Part shown: piece after piece, positions 23,583 to 37,255 of the stretch
Numbering within the stretch: position 1 is the first letter of the stretch
Layout of the letters: every line of letters begins with the position of its first letter
Assembly (NCBI GenBank): GCA_964383855.1
Contig: CAYLIP010000019.1
Span: forward strand, 1 to 41,545
Direction: 5' to 3'
Length of the DNA: 41,545 bases
From: CAZHAC01 sp964383855
Lineage (GTDB): Bacteria; Chloroflexota; Dormibacteria; Dormibacterales; Dormibacteraceae
Notes under the pieces: model-generated
Seen by the model: only the letters and a program-made list of their open reading frames with translations
Databases searched by the model: none
What the model was told of the DNA's origin: nothing
Program-made: the position numbers and the translations under genes

Positions 23583-24080
23583 TCAGCCGTCTTTGCGGGG
23601 GTCCTCGTGGCGGCTGAGGGGCTCGGTGGGGCGCGGTCGAACCGGCGAAGTGTGGATCTTGAAGAGCACCCCGGGAGCGCTGAATCCGGCGGCCAGGTGC
23701 TGGTTGTCGCAGAACGGCTTGTTCTTCGAAAAGCCGCAGCGGCAGAGGGTCGCTCGGGGCAGCTTCTCCACGAATCCGTCGGCGCGACGGACCTCGATTT
23801 CGCCGACCACCAGCAGGGGCCCGTTCCGCATCGGGGTGACGGTGGTGCCCCGATGCTCCTCCTGGGCACCGCCGTCGAGGCGCCGGTACAGCAGCGCGCC
23901 GCTGGGGCATCGCTCGACCACCTCGGCGACGGTGTCGGCGTCGGCTTGATCGGGCAGCACCCAGGGGCGGCGGCGCAGCTGGAAGACGCCGGGGTGGCCC
24001 CGCAGGCACTCCCCGACGTGGATGCACAGATCGAGGTCGAAGCTGACCTCGACCGCCTCACCCCGGTAGACCTTGCGCAT
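23583..24080 (-). CDS. Mono-cluster 4Fe-4S domain fused to CDGSH-type iron-sulfur domain
   Basis: The protein has 165 residues. The N-terminal part (1-65) reads DLDLCIHVGECLRGHPGVF...VERCPSGAL, with Cys19, Cys25 and a later CP, matching the divergent 4Fe-4S mono-cluster (DUF1271/YjdI) domain. The second half has LCRCGFSKNKPFCDNQH, a CDGSH-type motif C-x-C-x2-S-x3-P-x-C-D-x-x-H that binds a 2Fe-2S cluster. Domains in this order are a known small redox protein type of unclear function. ATG at 24080 has GGAAGG just upstream. It follows the dehydrogenase by 14 bases on the same strand, so the two are probably one operon. Confidence 0.88.
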   Translation of the reverse strand: MRKVYRGEAVEVSFDLDLCIHVGECLRGHPGVFQLRRRPWVLPDQADADTVAEVVERCPSGALLYRRLDGGAQEEHRGTTVTPMRNGPLLVVGEIEVRRADGFVEKLPRATLCRCGFSKNKPFCDNQHLAAGFSAPGVLFKIHTSPVRPRPTEPLSRHEDPRKDG

Positions 24081-24094
24081 CGCCTTCCGCCTCC

Positions 24095-25191
24095 CTAGCC
24101 CTGGGCCGCCAGGATGCGATCCGATGCCTTGCGCTCCCCGTCGGACATGGGCGGCTCGTACATCCTGACCACGCCGGGGGCGCCGANNNNNNNNNNNNNN
24201 NNNNNNNNNNNNNNNNNNNNNNNNNNNNNNNNNNNNNNNNNNNNNNNNNNNNNNNNNNNNNNNNNNNNNNNNNNNNNNNNNNNNNNCGCTCCCCGTCGGA
24301 CATGGGCGGCTCGTACATCCTGACCACGCCGGGGGCGCCGACCACGCTGACCAGGGAGAGGGTGGTGCCGTAGCGCTCGCTGTAGGCGGCCACCGGGAGC
24401 ACGGCGCACTCGTCCCGGAGCACCGCCTCCGCCAGCCGGGCGGAAACCGCGCCGATCCCGTACTGACTGGCGCCAGTGCCTTCGATGATGTTGATGTTGG
24501 CAAAGCGGATGTCATCCTCGATCTCCGCGCGCTGCTGCTCGACCGGCTGCTCCCCTTCTTCGAGCAGCTGGAGCACGGGAATCCCGCCCATCCTCGCCGA
24601 CGACCAGAGGAGGACCTCGGTCACCCCGTGCTCACCGACGACCAGGGCGTCGACGTCCCGCGGCCGAACTCCCAGCCGGCGCGCCAGGTGGACCCGAAAC
24701 CGAAGGCTGTCGAGCAGCGTCCCGGTCGAGAAGACGCGGTCGTGGCCGGCGAGGCGGCGCGTGAGTCCGGCCAGCGGGTCGGGGGGATCGGTGACCGCCA
24801 TCAGCACCGCCTCGGGGGCCGCAGCCACGATCTGCGGCACGATCTCCCGGTAGACCTGGGCGTTGGTGTCGAGGAGGCGAAGCCGGCCCTCCGGGTCCGA
24901 CCGGTCGGTGGCCCCCCCGGCCTTCTCGTTGACGCCGGCGGTGATGATCACGAGGTGGGCGCCGGCCAGGTCGTCGTAACCGCCCACCTCCACGCTGACC
25001 GCCGGCGAGAGGGGCGCGCCGTACCCCATGTCGAGAGCGACGGCGCGAGCGCGGGCGGCGTCCCGGTCGATCAGGACGAGCTCGCGGCAGACGCCTCGCT
25101 CGATCAGCGCCAGTGTGGTGGCGGCTCCCACGGCCCCCACGCCGACCACGCCAACCTTGCCGCGGCGGGCCGCCGGTCGATCGGTGCCCAC
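24095..25191 (-). CDS. L-lactate/malate dehydrogenase family protein
   Basis: The NAD loop GKVGVVGVGAVGAA (residues 11-24), the proton-relay region GTLLDSLRFRVHL, and the catalytic histidine in VVGEHGVTEVLLWS identify the LDH/MDH family. The usual D after GEHG is V, and the active-site loop is GGATDRSDPEGRLRLL, longer than the common form, so the 2-oxoacid substrate cannot be assigned. The gene is split by 100 Ns flanked by a 55-bp duplication. Removing gap plus one copy gives 942 bp, exactly 314 codons, ending MSDGERKASDRILAAQG. The start is a GTG at 25191. It lies 57 bases downstream of gltB. Confidence 0.87.
24132..24341. other. Artefactual scaffold gap with duplicated 55-bp contig ends
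   Basis: The 55 bases at 24132-24186 are identical to those at 24287-24341, on either side of 100 Ns (24187-24286). They are the same contig-end sequence written twice, so the contigs overlap and no sequence is missing. Collapsing restores one open frame. Confidence 0.93.
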
Positions 25192-25248
25192 GCGCTTGAC
25201 CCCACCGCACCCGGCCGGCTGTGACCGGAGCGCGTCCCCGGCTGCGGC

Positions 25249-29574
<4,326 letters not shown>

Positions 29575-29654
29575 GAGGTCCCAACGGTATCCGGGACGGC
29601 CGAAACCGGCTAGTCGGTCAGCACTAAAGCGAGCCGTAAGTCCTCGTCACATGC

Positions 29655-31382
29655 TCACAAGGCAAGCAGGCCGTGGATGCGGAGGGCCACGGCCAGGTTG
29701 AGCCGCGTGTCGGCGTCCTCGAGCTCGATCCCGCCGATCTCGCGAATTCGGTCGAGCCGGTAGCGCAGGGTGTTCGGATGCACCTTGAGCCGCCGGGCGG
29801 CCGCCTGCTGCTCGCCGGTGTCGAGATACGCGCGCAGCGTGTCGACGAGGCCGGCGCCGCGCGCGCGGTCGTGCTCGATCAGGGGTCCCAGGTGGCGCTG
29901 CGCGAACTCCACCAGGCGCTCGTGGTTGACGGCGGCCAGGAGGCCGGTCAGGCCCAGCTCGGGCACCGAGATGACCTGGCCCCAGCGGCGCAGCCGCGCC
30001 AGGGTCTCCATCACGGCGTCGACCTCGCGGTGGGCGCCGGCGACGCCCGCCGGGGCCTCGACCGGGGCGCTGAACCCGACCGACACCGTGAAGCCGGGCT
30101 TCCAGCCGTTGACCGCGTCCTGGACCTGGTGCCCGAGTGCCCCGGTGCGCCGGCGGGCGTCGGCGGGGTCGACGCCTGGCCCCAGCGGGAGCAGCGCGAA
30201 GATGGCGTCCGAATGCGCCCCCAGGAGCGCCCGCGGATGGTTGCTCCGCACCACCCCGGAGACCCGCCGGAAATACTCGCGCTTGAGGGCCTGGATGGCA
30301 TCTTCCGTCACCTGACGGCTGCGCAGCAGCGAGCGGAAGTCGTCGATGTCGACGCGCATGTACACGTGCAGGCCCTGCAGGGGGTAGGCGAGGTGGCGGG
30401 CGCGCCGCTGCACCGCCTGCTCATCGCCGTAAGTGCCCTGGACCAGGTCGTCGAGGAACTCGCCGCGGACGCGGGCCTCGACCTCGGCGACCTCGCGCTC
30501 CTTGGTCAGCGCCATCGCCACCACCAATGCCGCCTGCTCGACCGCCATCGTCGCCAGGTCCTCCTGGGCCGGTGGGGCATCGATCACCGAGATGTAACCG
30601 AGGACCTGGTTGGCGGCCAGGATGGGGGCGATGATCCGCTCCTTGTTCATGCCCACGTGCGGGAAGGCCCGGACCTTGAGCGGGTGGCGGCGTGACTCGA
30701 CCTCCCGCAGGGCGCTCTGGACCTGGGGGTCGTAGACGACCCGCGGCGGTGTTCCGTGGTGAGCGATCGTCTCCTTGCGGTGGGGGTCGTTGGCCGAACC
30801 CCCGGCGTGGGCGAGCAGGTGGAAGGAGGCGTCCTCGATGCTGACCGCGCAGTCGAGCAGGTCGCTCAGGGTGCGCGCGATCTCGTTGATGCCCTTGCCG
30901 TCGAGCACGATCTCGGCGAACCGGCTGTGGATCTCGAGGGAGCGCTTGAGCCGCCAGTGCTCGGCGTTGATGATCCGCTCCAGCAGCGGCTCCATCACGT
31001 CGACGAAGGGGATGTCCTCGCGCAGCTCGAAGAGGGGGAGGTCGAGCCGGTCCGCCTCGGCGATCATCTCTGCGGGCAGCTCGTGCAGGTAGCGCTCGGG
31101 CTTGACGATCAGCCCCGAACCCCCGGCGCGCGCCACCCCGTCGACCAGGGCCAGCTGCGCCTCGCGGTCGTCCTTGATCGCGAAGGCGGTGGTGAGGAGG
31201 AGGTCGTTGGGGCGCAGCAGGCGCACCGTCTCCGGGGTCTCCATGAGGCGGACCCAGTCGATCTTCCGGTCCAGCCCGCCGGTGCCGCCGACCAGCCTGG
31301 CCTCCGCGAAGCCGCCGAAGGCCATGGCTTCGCGCACGGTCGGCGCCGGATACATCTGCTCCCGGCCCGCGGGCTGCGCCAT
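29655..31382 (-). CDS. PucR-family transcriptional regulator
   Basis: This 575-residue regulator has an N-terminal PucR domain (about 10-130) with PTVREAM...GLDRKIDWVRLMETPE and LLLTTAFAIKDD. A GAF-like middle follows (about 160-300), then a degenerate GGDEF-like CdaR region, and a C-terminal HTH_30: LVDTLRAYLDTGEQQAAARRL with HPNTLRYRLDRIREIGG. The family controls purine, amino-acid and other nitrogen-source genes. ATG 31382 was chosen because TAAGAT lies eight bases upstream; longer starts to 31460 have no such signal. Position just before gltB on the same strand suggests control of nitrogen assimilation. Confidence 0.9.
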   Translation of the reverse strand: MAQPAGREQMYPAPTVREAMAFGGFAEARLVGGTGGLDRKIDWVRLMETPETVRLLRPNDLLLTTAFAIKDDREAQLALVDGVARAGGSGLIVKPERYLHELPAEMIAEADRLDLPLFELREDIPFVDVMEPLLERIINAEHWRLKRSLEIHSRFAEIVLDGKGINEIARTLSDLLDCAVSIEDASFHLLAHAGGSANDPHRKETIAHHGTPPRVVYDPQVQSALREVESRRHPLKVRAFPHVGMNKERIIAPILAANQVLGYISVIDAPPAQEDLATMAVEQAALVVAMALTKEREVAEVEARVRGEFLDDLVQGTYGDEQAVQRRARHLAYPLQGLHVYMRVDIDDFRSLLRSRQVTEDAIQALKREYFRRVSGVVRSNHPRALLGAHSDAIFALLPLGPGVDPADARRRTGALGHQVQDAVNGWKPGFTVSVGFSAPVEAPAGVAGAHREVDAVMETLARLRRWGQVISVPELGLTGLLAAVNHERLVEFAQRHLGPLIEHDRARGAGLVDTLRAYLDTGEQQAAARRLKVHPNTLRYRLDRIREIGGIELEDADTRLNLAVALRIHGLLAL

Positions 31383-31390
31383 GGCAGCCG

Positions 31391-31396
31391 ATCTTA
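31391..31396 (-). promoter_or_regulatory. -10 box of the PucR-type gene, leaderless
   Basis: On the minus strand TAAGAT lies eight bases before the ATG at 31382. Only about 120 bases separate this start from the + strand zinc-ribbon gene, which has its own TAGGCT at 31488-31493. Confidence 0.45.
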
Positions 31397-31501
31397 GCGC
31401 CAGCCCGGTGCGGAGTTGTGGGCGGCCCATAACAACGACCGGCGCTTCATTGTGCGGCAAGCCCTAGATGCCCTCCGCCGGCAGGCCTAGGCTGAGGGAC
31501 C

Positions 31502-31693
31502 ATGAGCGACGCTCAGGAGCCGATGTGCGACCGCCACGAGGTGAAGACCCCGACCGTGCTGCGCACGCTGCACTCCGACGCGTCCAAGCCGCATGAGGTG
31601 GTGGCTCTGTACGAGTGCCCGGATTGCGGCTATGAGCAGCGGGTTCCGATCGACCACCTCCTCCTTGCCGAGGCGGGGCGGGCCGTGCCGTAG
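31502..31693 (+). CDS. Small zinc-ribbon-like protein
   Basis: The 63-residue protein has MCDRHE near residue 9 and ECPDCGYEQRVPIDHLL near residue 40, that is C-x2-H and C-x2-C pairs able to bind one zinc. ATG 31502 follows GAGG with TAGGCT eight bases upstream. A strong intrinsic terminator follows 13 bases after the stop, so it is probably monocistronic. Its function is unknown; similar tiny ribbons bind nucleic acid or protein partners. Confidence 0.7.
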   Translation: MSDAQEPMCDRHEVKTPTVLRTLHSDASKPHEVVALYECPDCGYEQRVPIDHLLLAEAGRAVP

Positions 31694-31705
31694 GGCTTCG
31701 GTCTG

Positions 31706-31741
31706 GAACCCCGCCTCCTGCGAGGGGGGCGGGTTTTTTTG
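31706..31741 (+). terminator. Rho-independent terminator
   Basis: A nine-bp stem (CCCGCCTCC at 31710-31718 with GGGGGCGGG at 31725-31733, one G-U pair) with a six-base loop is followed by seven Ts at 31734-31740. It is the clearest intrinsic terminator in the window. Confidence 0.88.
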
Positions 31742-31747
31742 TTTGCA

Positions 31748-31889
31748 GGCGTTAGTGGAGGCAGTGATGAAGACGGGTAAGTTCGAGACCGCCAAGGGTG
31801 AAGAGGCCAAGGCCGCCGAAGAGGCGCTGTCCGCCCAGATGGTGGGCGCCTACAACTGACCGCCCAGACAACTCTTAACCACTAACGCC
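31748..31889. repeat. 11-bp inverted repeat enclosing a 30-residue ORF
   Basis: GGCGTTAGTGG (31748-31758) and CCACTAACGCC (31879-31889) are perfect reverse complements 120 bases apart. The left arm ends inside the Shine-Dalgarno of the enclosed ORF. The pair could be a long-range RNA stem hiding that site or the ends of a miniature element. No target-site duplication is visible at the flanks. Confidence 0.7.
31767..31859 (+). CDS. 30-residue peptide, unknown
   Basis: GGAGG lies five bases before the ATG, one of the best ribosome-binding sites in the window. The peptide begins MKTGKFETAKGEEAKAAEEA and ends with the more hydrophobic MVGAYN. Codon third positions are mostly G or C (about 26 of 30), as in real genes here. 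It has no cysteine and no signal peptide. A highly charged leader with a short C-terminal core is the shape of some modified-peptide precursors, but no maturation enzyme is adjacent, so I do not assign that role. Confidence 0.55.
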   Translation: MKTGKFETAKGEEAKAAEEALSAQMVGAYN

Positions 31890-31925
31890 GGAAAACCGTC
31901 GGGGCGCCACCCCACCATCCCTCGC

Positions 31926-32093
31926 ATGCCCCACCTGCTGTGCTGGTTCCTCCACCGGGCCCAGTGGACCATCCTGATCCCCGGTCTGCTGCCGCTCCAC
32001 CTGGACGCCGTCGCCTACTGTCCGACCTGCGACGCGGGACGCGGTCACAAGACGCCACAGCGGGCCTTCGCGGGCATGCCGGGCGCCGTCTAG
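31926..32093 (+). CDS. Possible 55-residue protein with CPTC motif
   Basis: The frame encodes a hydrophobic N-terminal stretch (CWFLHRAQWTILIPGLLPL) and then AYCPTCDAG, a C-x2-C pair. About 50 of 55 third codon positions are G or C, which resembles coding sequence. There is no Shine-Dalgarno and no nearby TAnnnT box, so translation is unproven. It lies in an otherwise empty stretch of about 318 bases (31860-32177) between the peptide ORF and the converging oxidoreductase. Confidence 0.3.
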   Translation: MPHLLCWFLHRAQWTILIPGLLPLHLDAVAYCPTCDAGRGHKTPQRAFAGMPGAV

Positions 32094-32177
32094 CCCACTC
32101 CGTCCCGACTCTCCGCCCGTCGGGCGGCCCGCCCATCCGAGGCAAGGCCCGTCAAGCCGACCTGGAGACCGGACCGC

Positions 32178-33026
32178 TCAGGGCGCGAACTCCTCCAGGC
32201 AGAGCCGCGCGCTCTCGATGTCGCCGGACTCGGGCAGCACCACCCGGACGATCGCCAGGTCAAGGCCGTGGGCGAGCTGCTGGAACTGCTCCCGCACCTC
32301 GCCCGGCCGCCCGTAGCCGCCGACCGCGCTCAGCACCCGCTCCGGCGCCTCGCCGCCCGGCTCCAGGCCGGCGAGGTCAGCGCCGAAGCCCATCCGCTCG
32401 AAATGCCTCCGGTAGGCGGGCGGCCCGACGGCATAGGTCAGCATTGCCCGGGACAGCCCCGCCCGCGCCAGGGCCCGGTTGCGCGCGACACAGACGCGGA
32501 TGTATTCGGCGATCGTGGGCGCCGCCCGGCCCGCCGCCGCCGCCGACTCCTCTACGGTCGCCCGGCTGGCGGCGACCTGCTCCGCGGTGCACCAGTTGAG
32601 GGCGGCGCCGTCCGCGGCCCGGCCGGCCAGCCCCAGCATCAGCGGGCCGAGCGCGGCCAGGTAGACCGGCGGGCCGCCGGGCCCGAGCGCCTCCCGGAGG
32701 CCGGCCAGGTAGCCGGGCATCTCGCGTGCCGCGTGCTGCATGCCGCCGCTGCCGATGCCCAGGACGAAGCGCCCCTCGGTGGCGGAGTGCGCCTCGCGGG
32801 CCCACCCGGCGTAGACCCCGGCCGGCTGGCCGTCGGCGGGCGCCACCGAGATGCCGGTCGGCAGCCCGCTCGCCCGGTGCCAGCGCACGCAGCGGTCGAA
32901 CGCCGCGCGGTCGGAACCGGAAGGCGTCCAGGCCGACTCGTACCCCAGCTTGGCGCCCAGCCGCACCAGCGCCAGCTCGTCCTCCGGCGGCAGCCGGAGC
33001 GAGGGGTCGAGGCTGAACCCGAGCAT
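32178..33026 (-). CDS. LLM-class (luciferase-like) flavin-dependent oxidoreductase
   Basis: The 282-residue protein resembles luciferase-like monooxygenases and F420-dependent TIM-barrel enzymes. The N-terminal FSLDPSLRLPPEDELALVRLGAKLGYESAW strand-helix is followed by TEGRFVLGIGSGG and PPVYLAALGPLMLGLAGRAADGAALNW, which are family landmarks. Whether it uses FMN or F420 cannot be told from the sequence alone. ATG 33026 is two bases after the aconitase stop, so the two are co-transcribed. Its substrate is unknown. Confidence 0.83.
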   Translation of the reverse strand: MLGFSLDPSLRLPPEDELALVRLGAKLGYESAWTPSGSDRAAFDRCVRWHRASGLPTGISVAPADGQPAGVYAGWAREAHSATEGRFVLGIGSGGMQHAAREMPGYLAGLREALGPGGPPVYLAALGPLMLGLAGRAADGAALNWCTAEQVAASRATVEESAAAAGRAAPTIAEYIRVCVARNRALARAGLSRAMLTYAVGPPAYRRHFERMGFGADLAGLEPGGEAPERVLSAVGGYGRPGEVREQFQQLAHGLDLAIVRVVLPESGDIESARLCLEEFAP

Positions 33027-33028
33027 CG

Positions 33029-35764
<2,736 letters not shown>

Positions 35765-35784
35765 GCTGCCCATGCTAGTGGTAG

Positions 35785-36714
35785 TCAGCCCAGCGAGCGG
35801 ACGCTGACGCCCCAGGCGGCGGTGAAGGACTCGCCCGGGTCGAGCACGCGCAGGCCGTCACCGGACTGGAAGGCGTTGGGCGCGCAAGTCATGGGCTCCA
35901 CGCCCAGCCCGCGCCGCCTCCGGCCCTCTTCGAACGTGTCGCCGGTGAAGAGCATGAGATGGGAAAAGCCCTCGTCGAGCCACACCGTGACCTCGCGCTC
36001 GGGGCCGCGCATCACCACCCGGGCCCGGCCGTCCGCGTCCCGGCCGAGATCGGTGAAAGCGGTGTCGAGCACGCGCGCGCCCAGAGGCTCGGGCCGCCGG
36101 AGGTCGTACTCGCCGGCGACCGGCACCTGCTCGCCGGTGGGGATCCCGCGGCCGTCGGCGACCAGGCGCGTCTGCGCCGGGCTCTGCACCACGGCCTCGT
36201 CGATCAGCCCGGGCGCAACCCGGATGTAGGGGTGCTGGCCGGCCGCGTAGGGAAGCGGCCGCTGGCCGGCGTTGCGGCCTGTGATGGCGACACGCAGCCC
36301 GTCGGGCCCGAGCGCATAGTCGATGCCGGCGACCAGCGTGAAGGGGTAGCCGGGCTGCGGGTAGAGCACCGATTCGACGAGGACGCGCGCGTCGGTGCGC
36401 TCCAGGCAGCGCCACCTCGACCAGCGCAGAAGGCCGTGGATCGAGGTCTGCCGCTCGGGTTCGGTGAGGGGAAGCTGCTCTTCCTGCCCGGCGAACGTGT
36501 AGCGGCCGTCCCTGATGCGGTTGGGCCAGGGGATCAGCGGCTGGCCCCGGGCCGCCGTGCACATCTCATCCGCCTGGTAGCCGTCGAGGACGTCGAAGCC
36601 GTGCTCGCTGAAGCTCCGCAGGCCGCCTCCGACCTCGACGACCACGGCGCGTTTGTCGCCGTGGGCGATCTCGTGCTGCTGTCCGGAGGGGTGCTCGCTC
36701 GGCGGCGCCGGCAC
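35785..36714 (-). CDS. Aldose 1-epimerase-like protein
   Basis: The 309-residue protein has a galactose-mutarotase-like beta-sandwich. ARGQPLIPWPNRIRDGRYTFAG carries the conserved N-R pair, TSIHGLLRWSRW the first catalytic histidine, GQHPYIRV the second, and FSHLMLFTGDTF and VEPMTCAPNAFQSG the base glutamate region. It probably equilibrates anomers of hexoses or a hexose-6-phosphate. GTG 36714 begins directly after the YggT stop codon. Its place near GH15, malQ and glgX suggests action on glucose released from alpha-glucan. Confidence 0.88.
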   Translation of the reverse strand: MPAPPSEHPSGQQHEIAHGDKRAVVVEVGGGLRSFSEHGFDVLDGYQADEMCTAARGQPLIPWPNRIRDGRYTFAGQEEQLPLTEPERQTSIHGLLRWSRWRCLERTDARVLVESVLYPQPGYPFTLVAGIDYALGPDGLRVAITGRNAGQRPLPYAAGQHPYIRVAPGLIDEAVVQSPAQTRLVADGRGIPTGEQVPVAGEYDLRRPEPLGARVLDTAFTDLGRDADGRARVVMRGPEREVTVWLDEGFSHLMLFTGDTFEEGRRRRGLGVEPMTCAPNAFQSGDGLRVLDPGESFTAAWGVSVRSLG

Positions 36715-37179
36715 CTACGCGGTCGGGCGGTGGCGGGGCGCGGTGAGGATCCGGATCAGCGCGACCACCGCCCAGGCCAGGAGCAGGTAGATGACGATCG
36801 CGACCAGCGAGCTGGCCTCGAAGACGTAGAAGCCCTGGGCGGTGTCCGGGAAGATGCCGCGGAAGGGGGCGACCAGCGGCGAGGTGATGCCGTAGGTGAA
36901 GCCGACGAACTCGGCCTGGGAGGAGGCGCCGAGCAGCTTGAGGGCGAAGCGCAGCGCGATCAGGGCCACGATCAGCCCGAAGCAGAACCACGCCACCTGC
37001 ACAGCCCGGTAGTTGTAGGGCGCCACCGGCCCGGCCGGTTCGTAGGGTGGCCGGCCGTCGACGTAGCGCTCCTCGCGGATCACCTCCCGCTCCCTGTCGT
37101 AGCGAGGACCACCGCGCTCGCCGCGGTAGCGGTCTTCGACCGGGTCGTCGTACGCCGGGTCGCGATCGCGATCGTACAT
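36715..37179 (-). CDS. YggT-family membrane protein with charged N-terminal tail
   Basis: The 154-residue protein begins with about 50 charged residues (repeated Asp, Arg, Tyr and Glu), then two clusters of hydrophobic helices separated by SPLVAPFRGIFPD, the P-F-R-x-x-x-P signature of YggT proteins. YggT members in other bacteria have been linked to division-site or osmotic functions; nothing here specifies which. The ATG at 37179 has TATCAT ten bases upstream. It is followed without a gap by the epimerase. Confidence 0.8.
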   Translation of the reverse strand: MYDRDRDPAYDDPVEDRYRGERGGPRYDREREVIREERYVDGRPPYEPAGPVAPYNYRAVQVAWFCFGLIVALIALRFALKLLGASSQAEFVGFTYGITSPLVAPFRGIFPDTAQGFYVFEASSLVAIVIYLLLAWAVVALIRILTAPRHRPTA

Positions 37180-37189
37180 AGCGATAGCG

Positions 37190-37208
37190 ATGATATCACG
37201 TTATGTGA
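37190..37208 (-). promoter_or_regulatory. YggT promoter with inverted repeat
   Basis: On the minus strand TATCAT (plus 37190-37195) is ten bases before the ATG. TCAC-GTTAT-GTGA at 37196-37208 is a small inverted repeat that would sit between the -10 and -35 elements and could be an operator. Confidence 0.35.
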
Positions 37209-37255
37209 AGTTGTGCCGCCGATGTGGTTGAGTTTCCGAATTCCCCCGGGCCGGC

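Noticed and set aside
24187..24286. Gene-disrupting insertion in the dehydrogenase
   Set aside because: The Ns with identical 55-bp flanks are an assembly artefact; joining them restores a continuous frame.
31748..31889. Insertion sequence or MITE called outright
   Set aside because: No target-site duplication, transposase or second copy is visible in the window, so I list it only as an inverted repeat.
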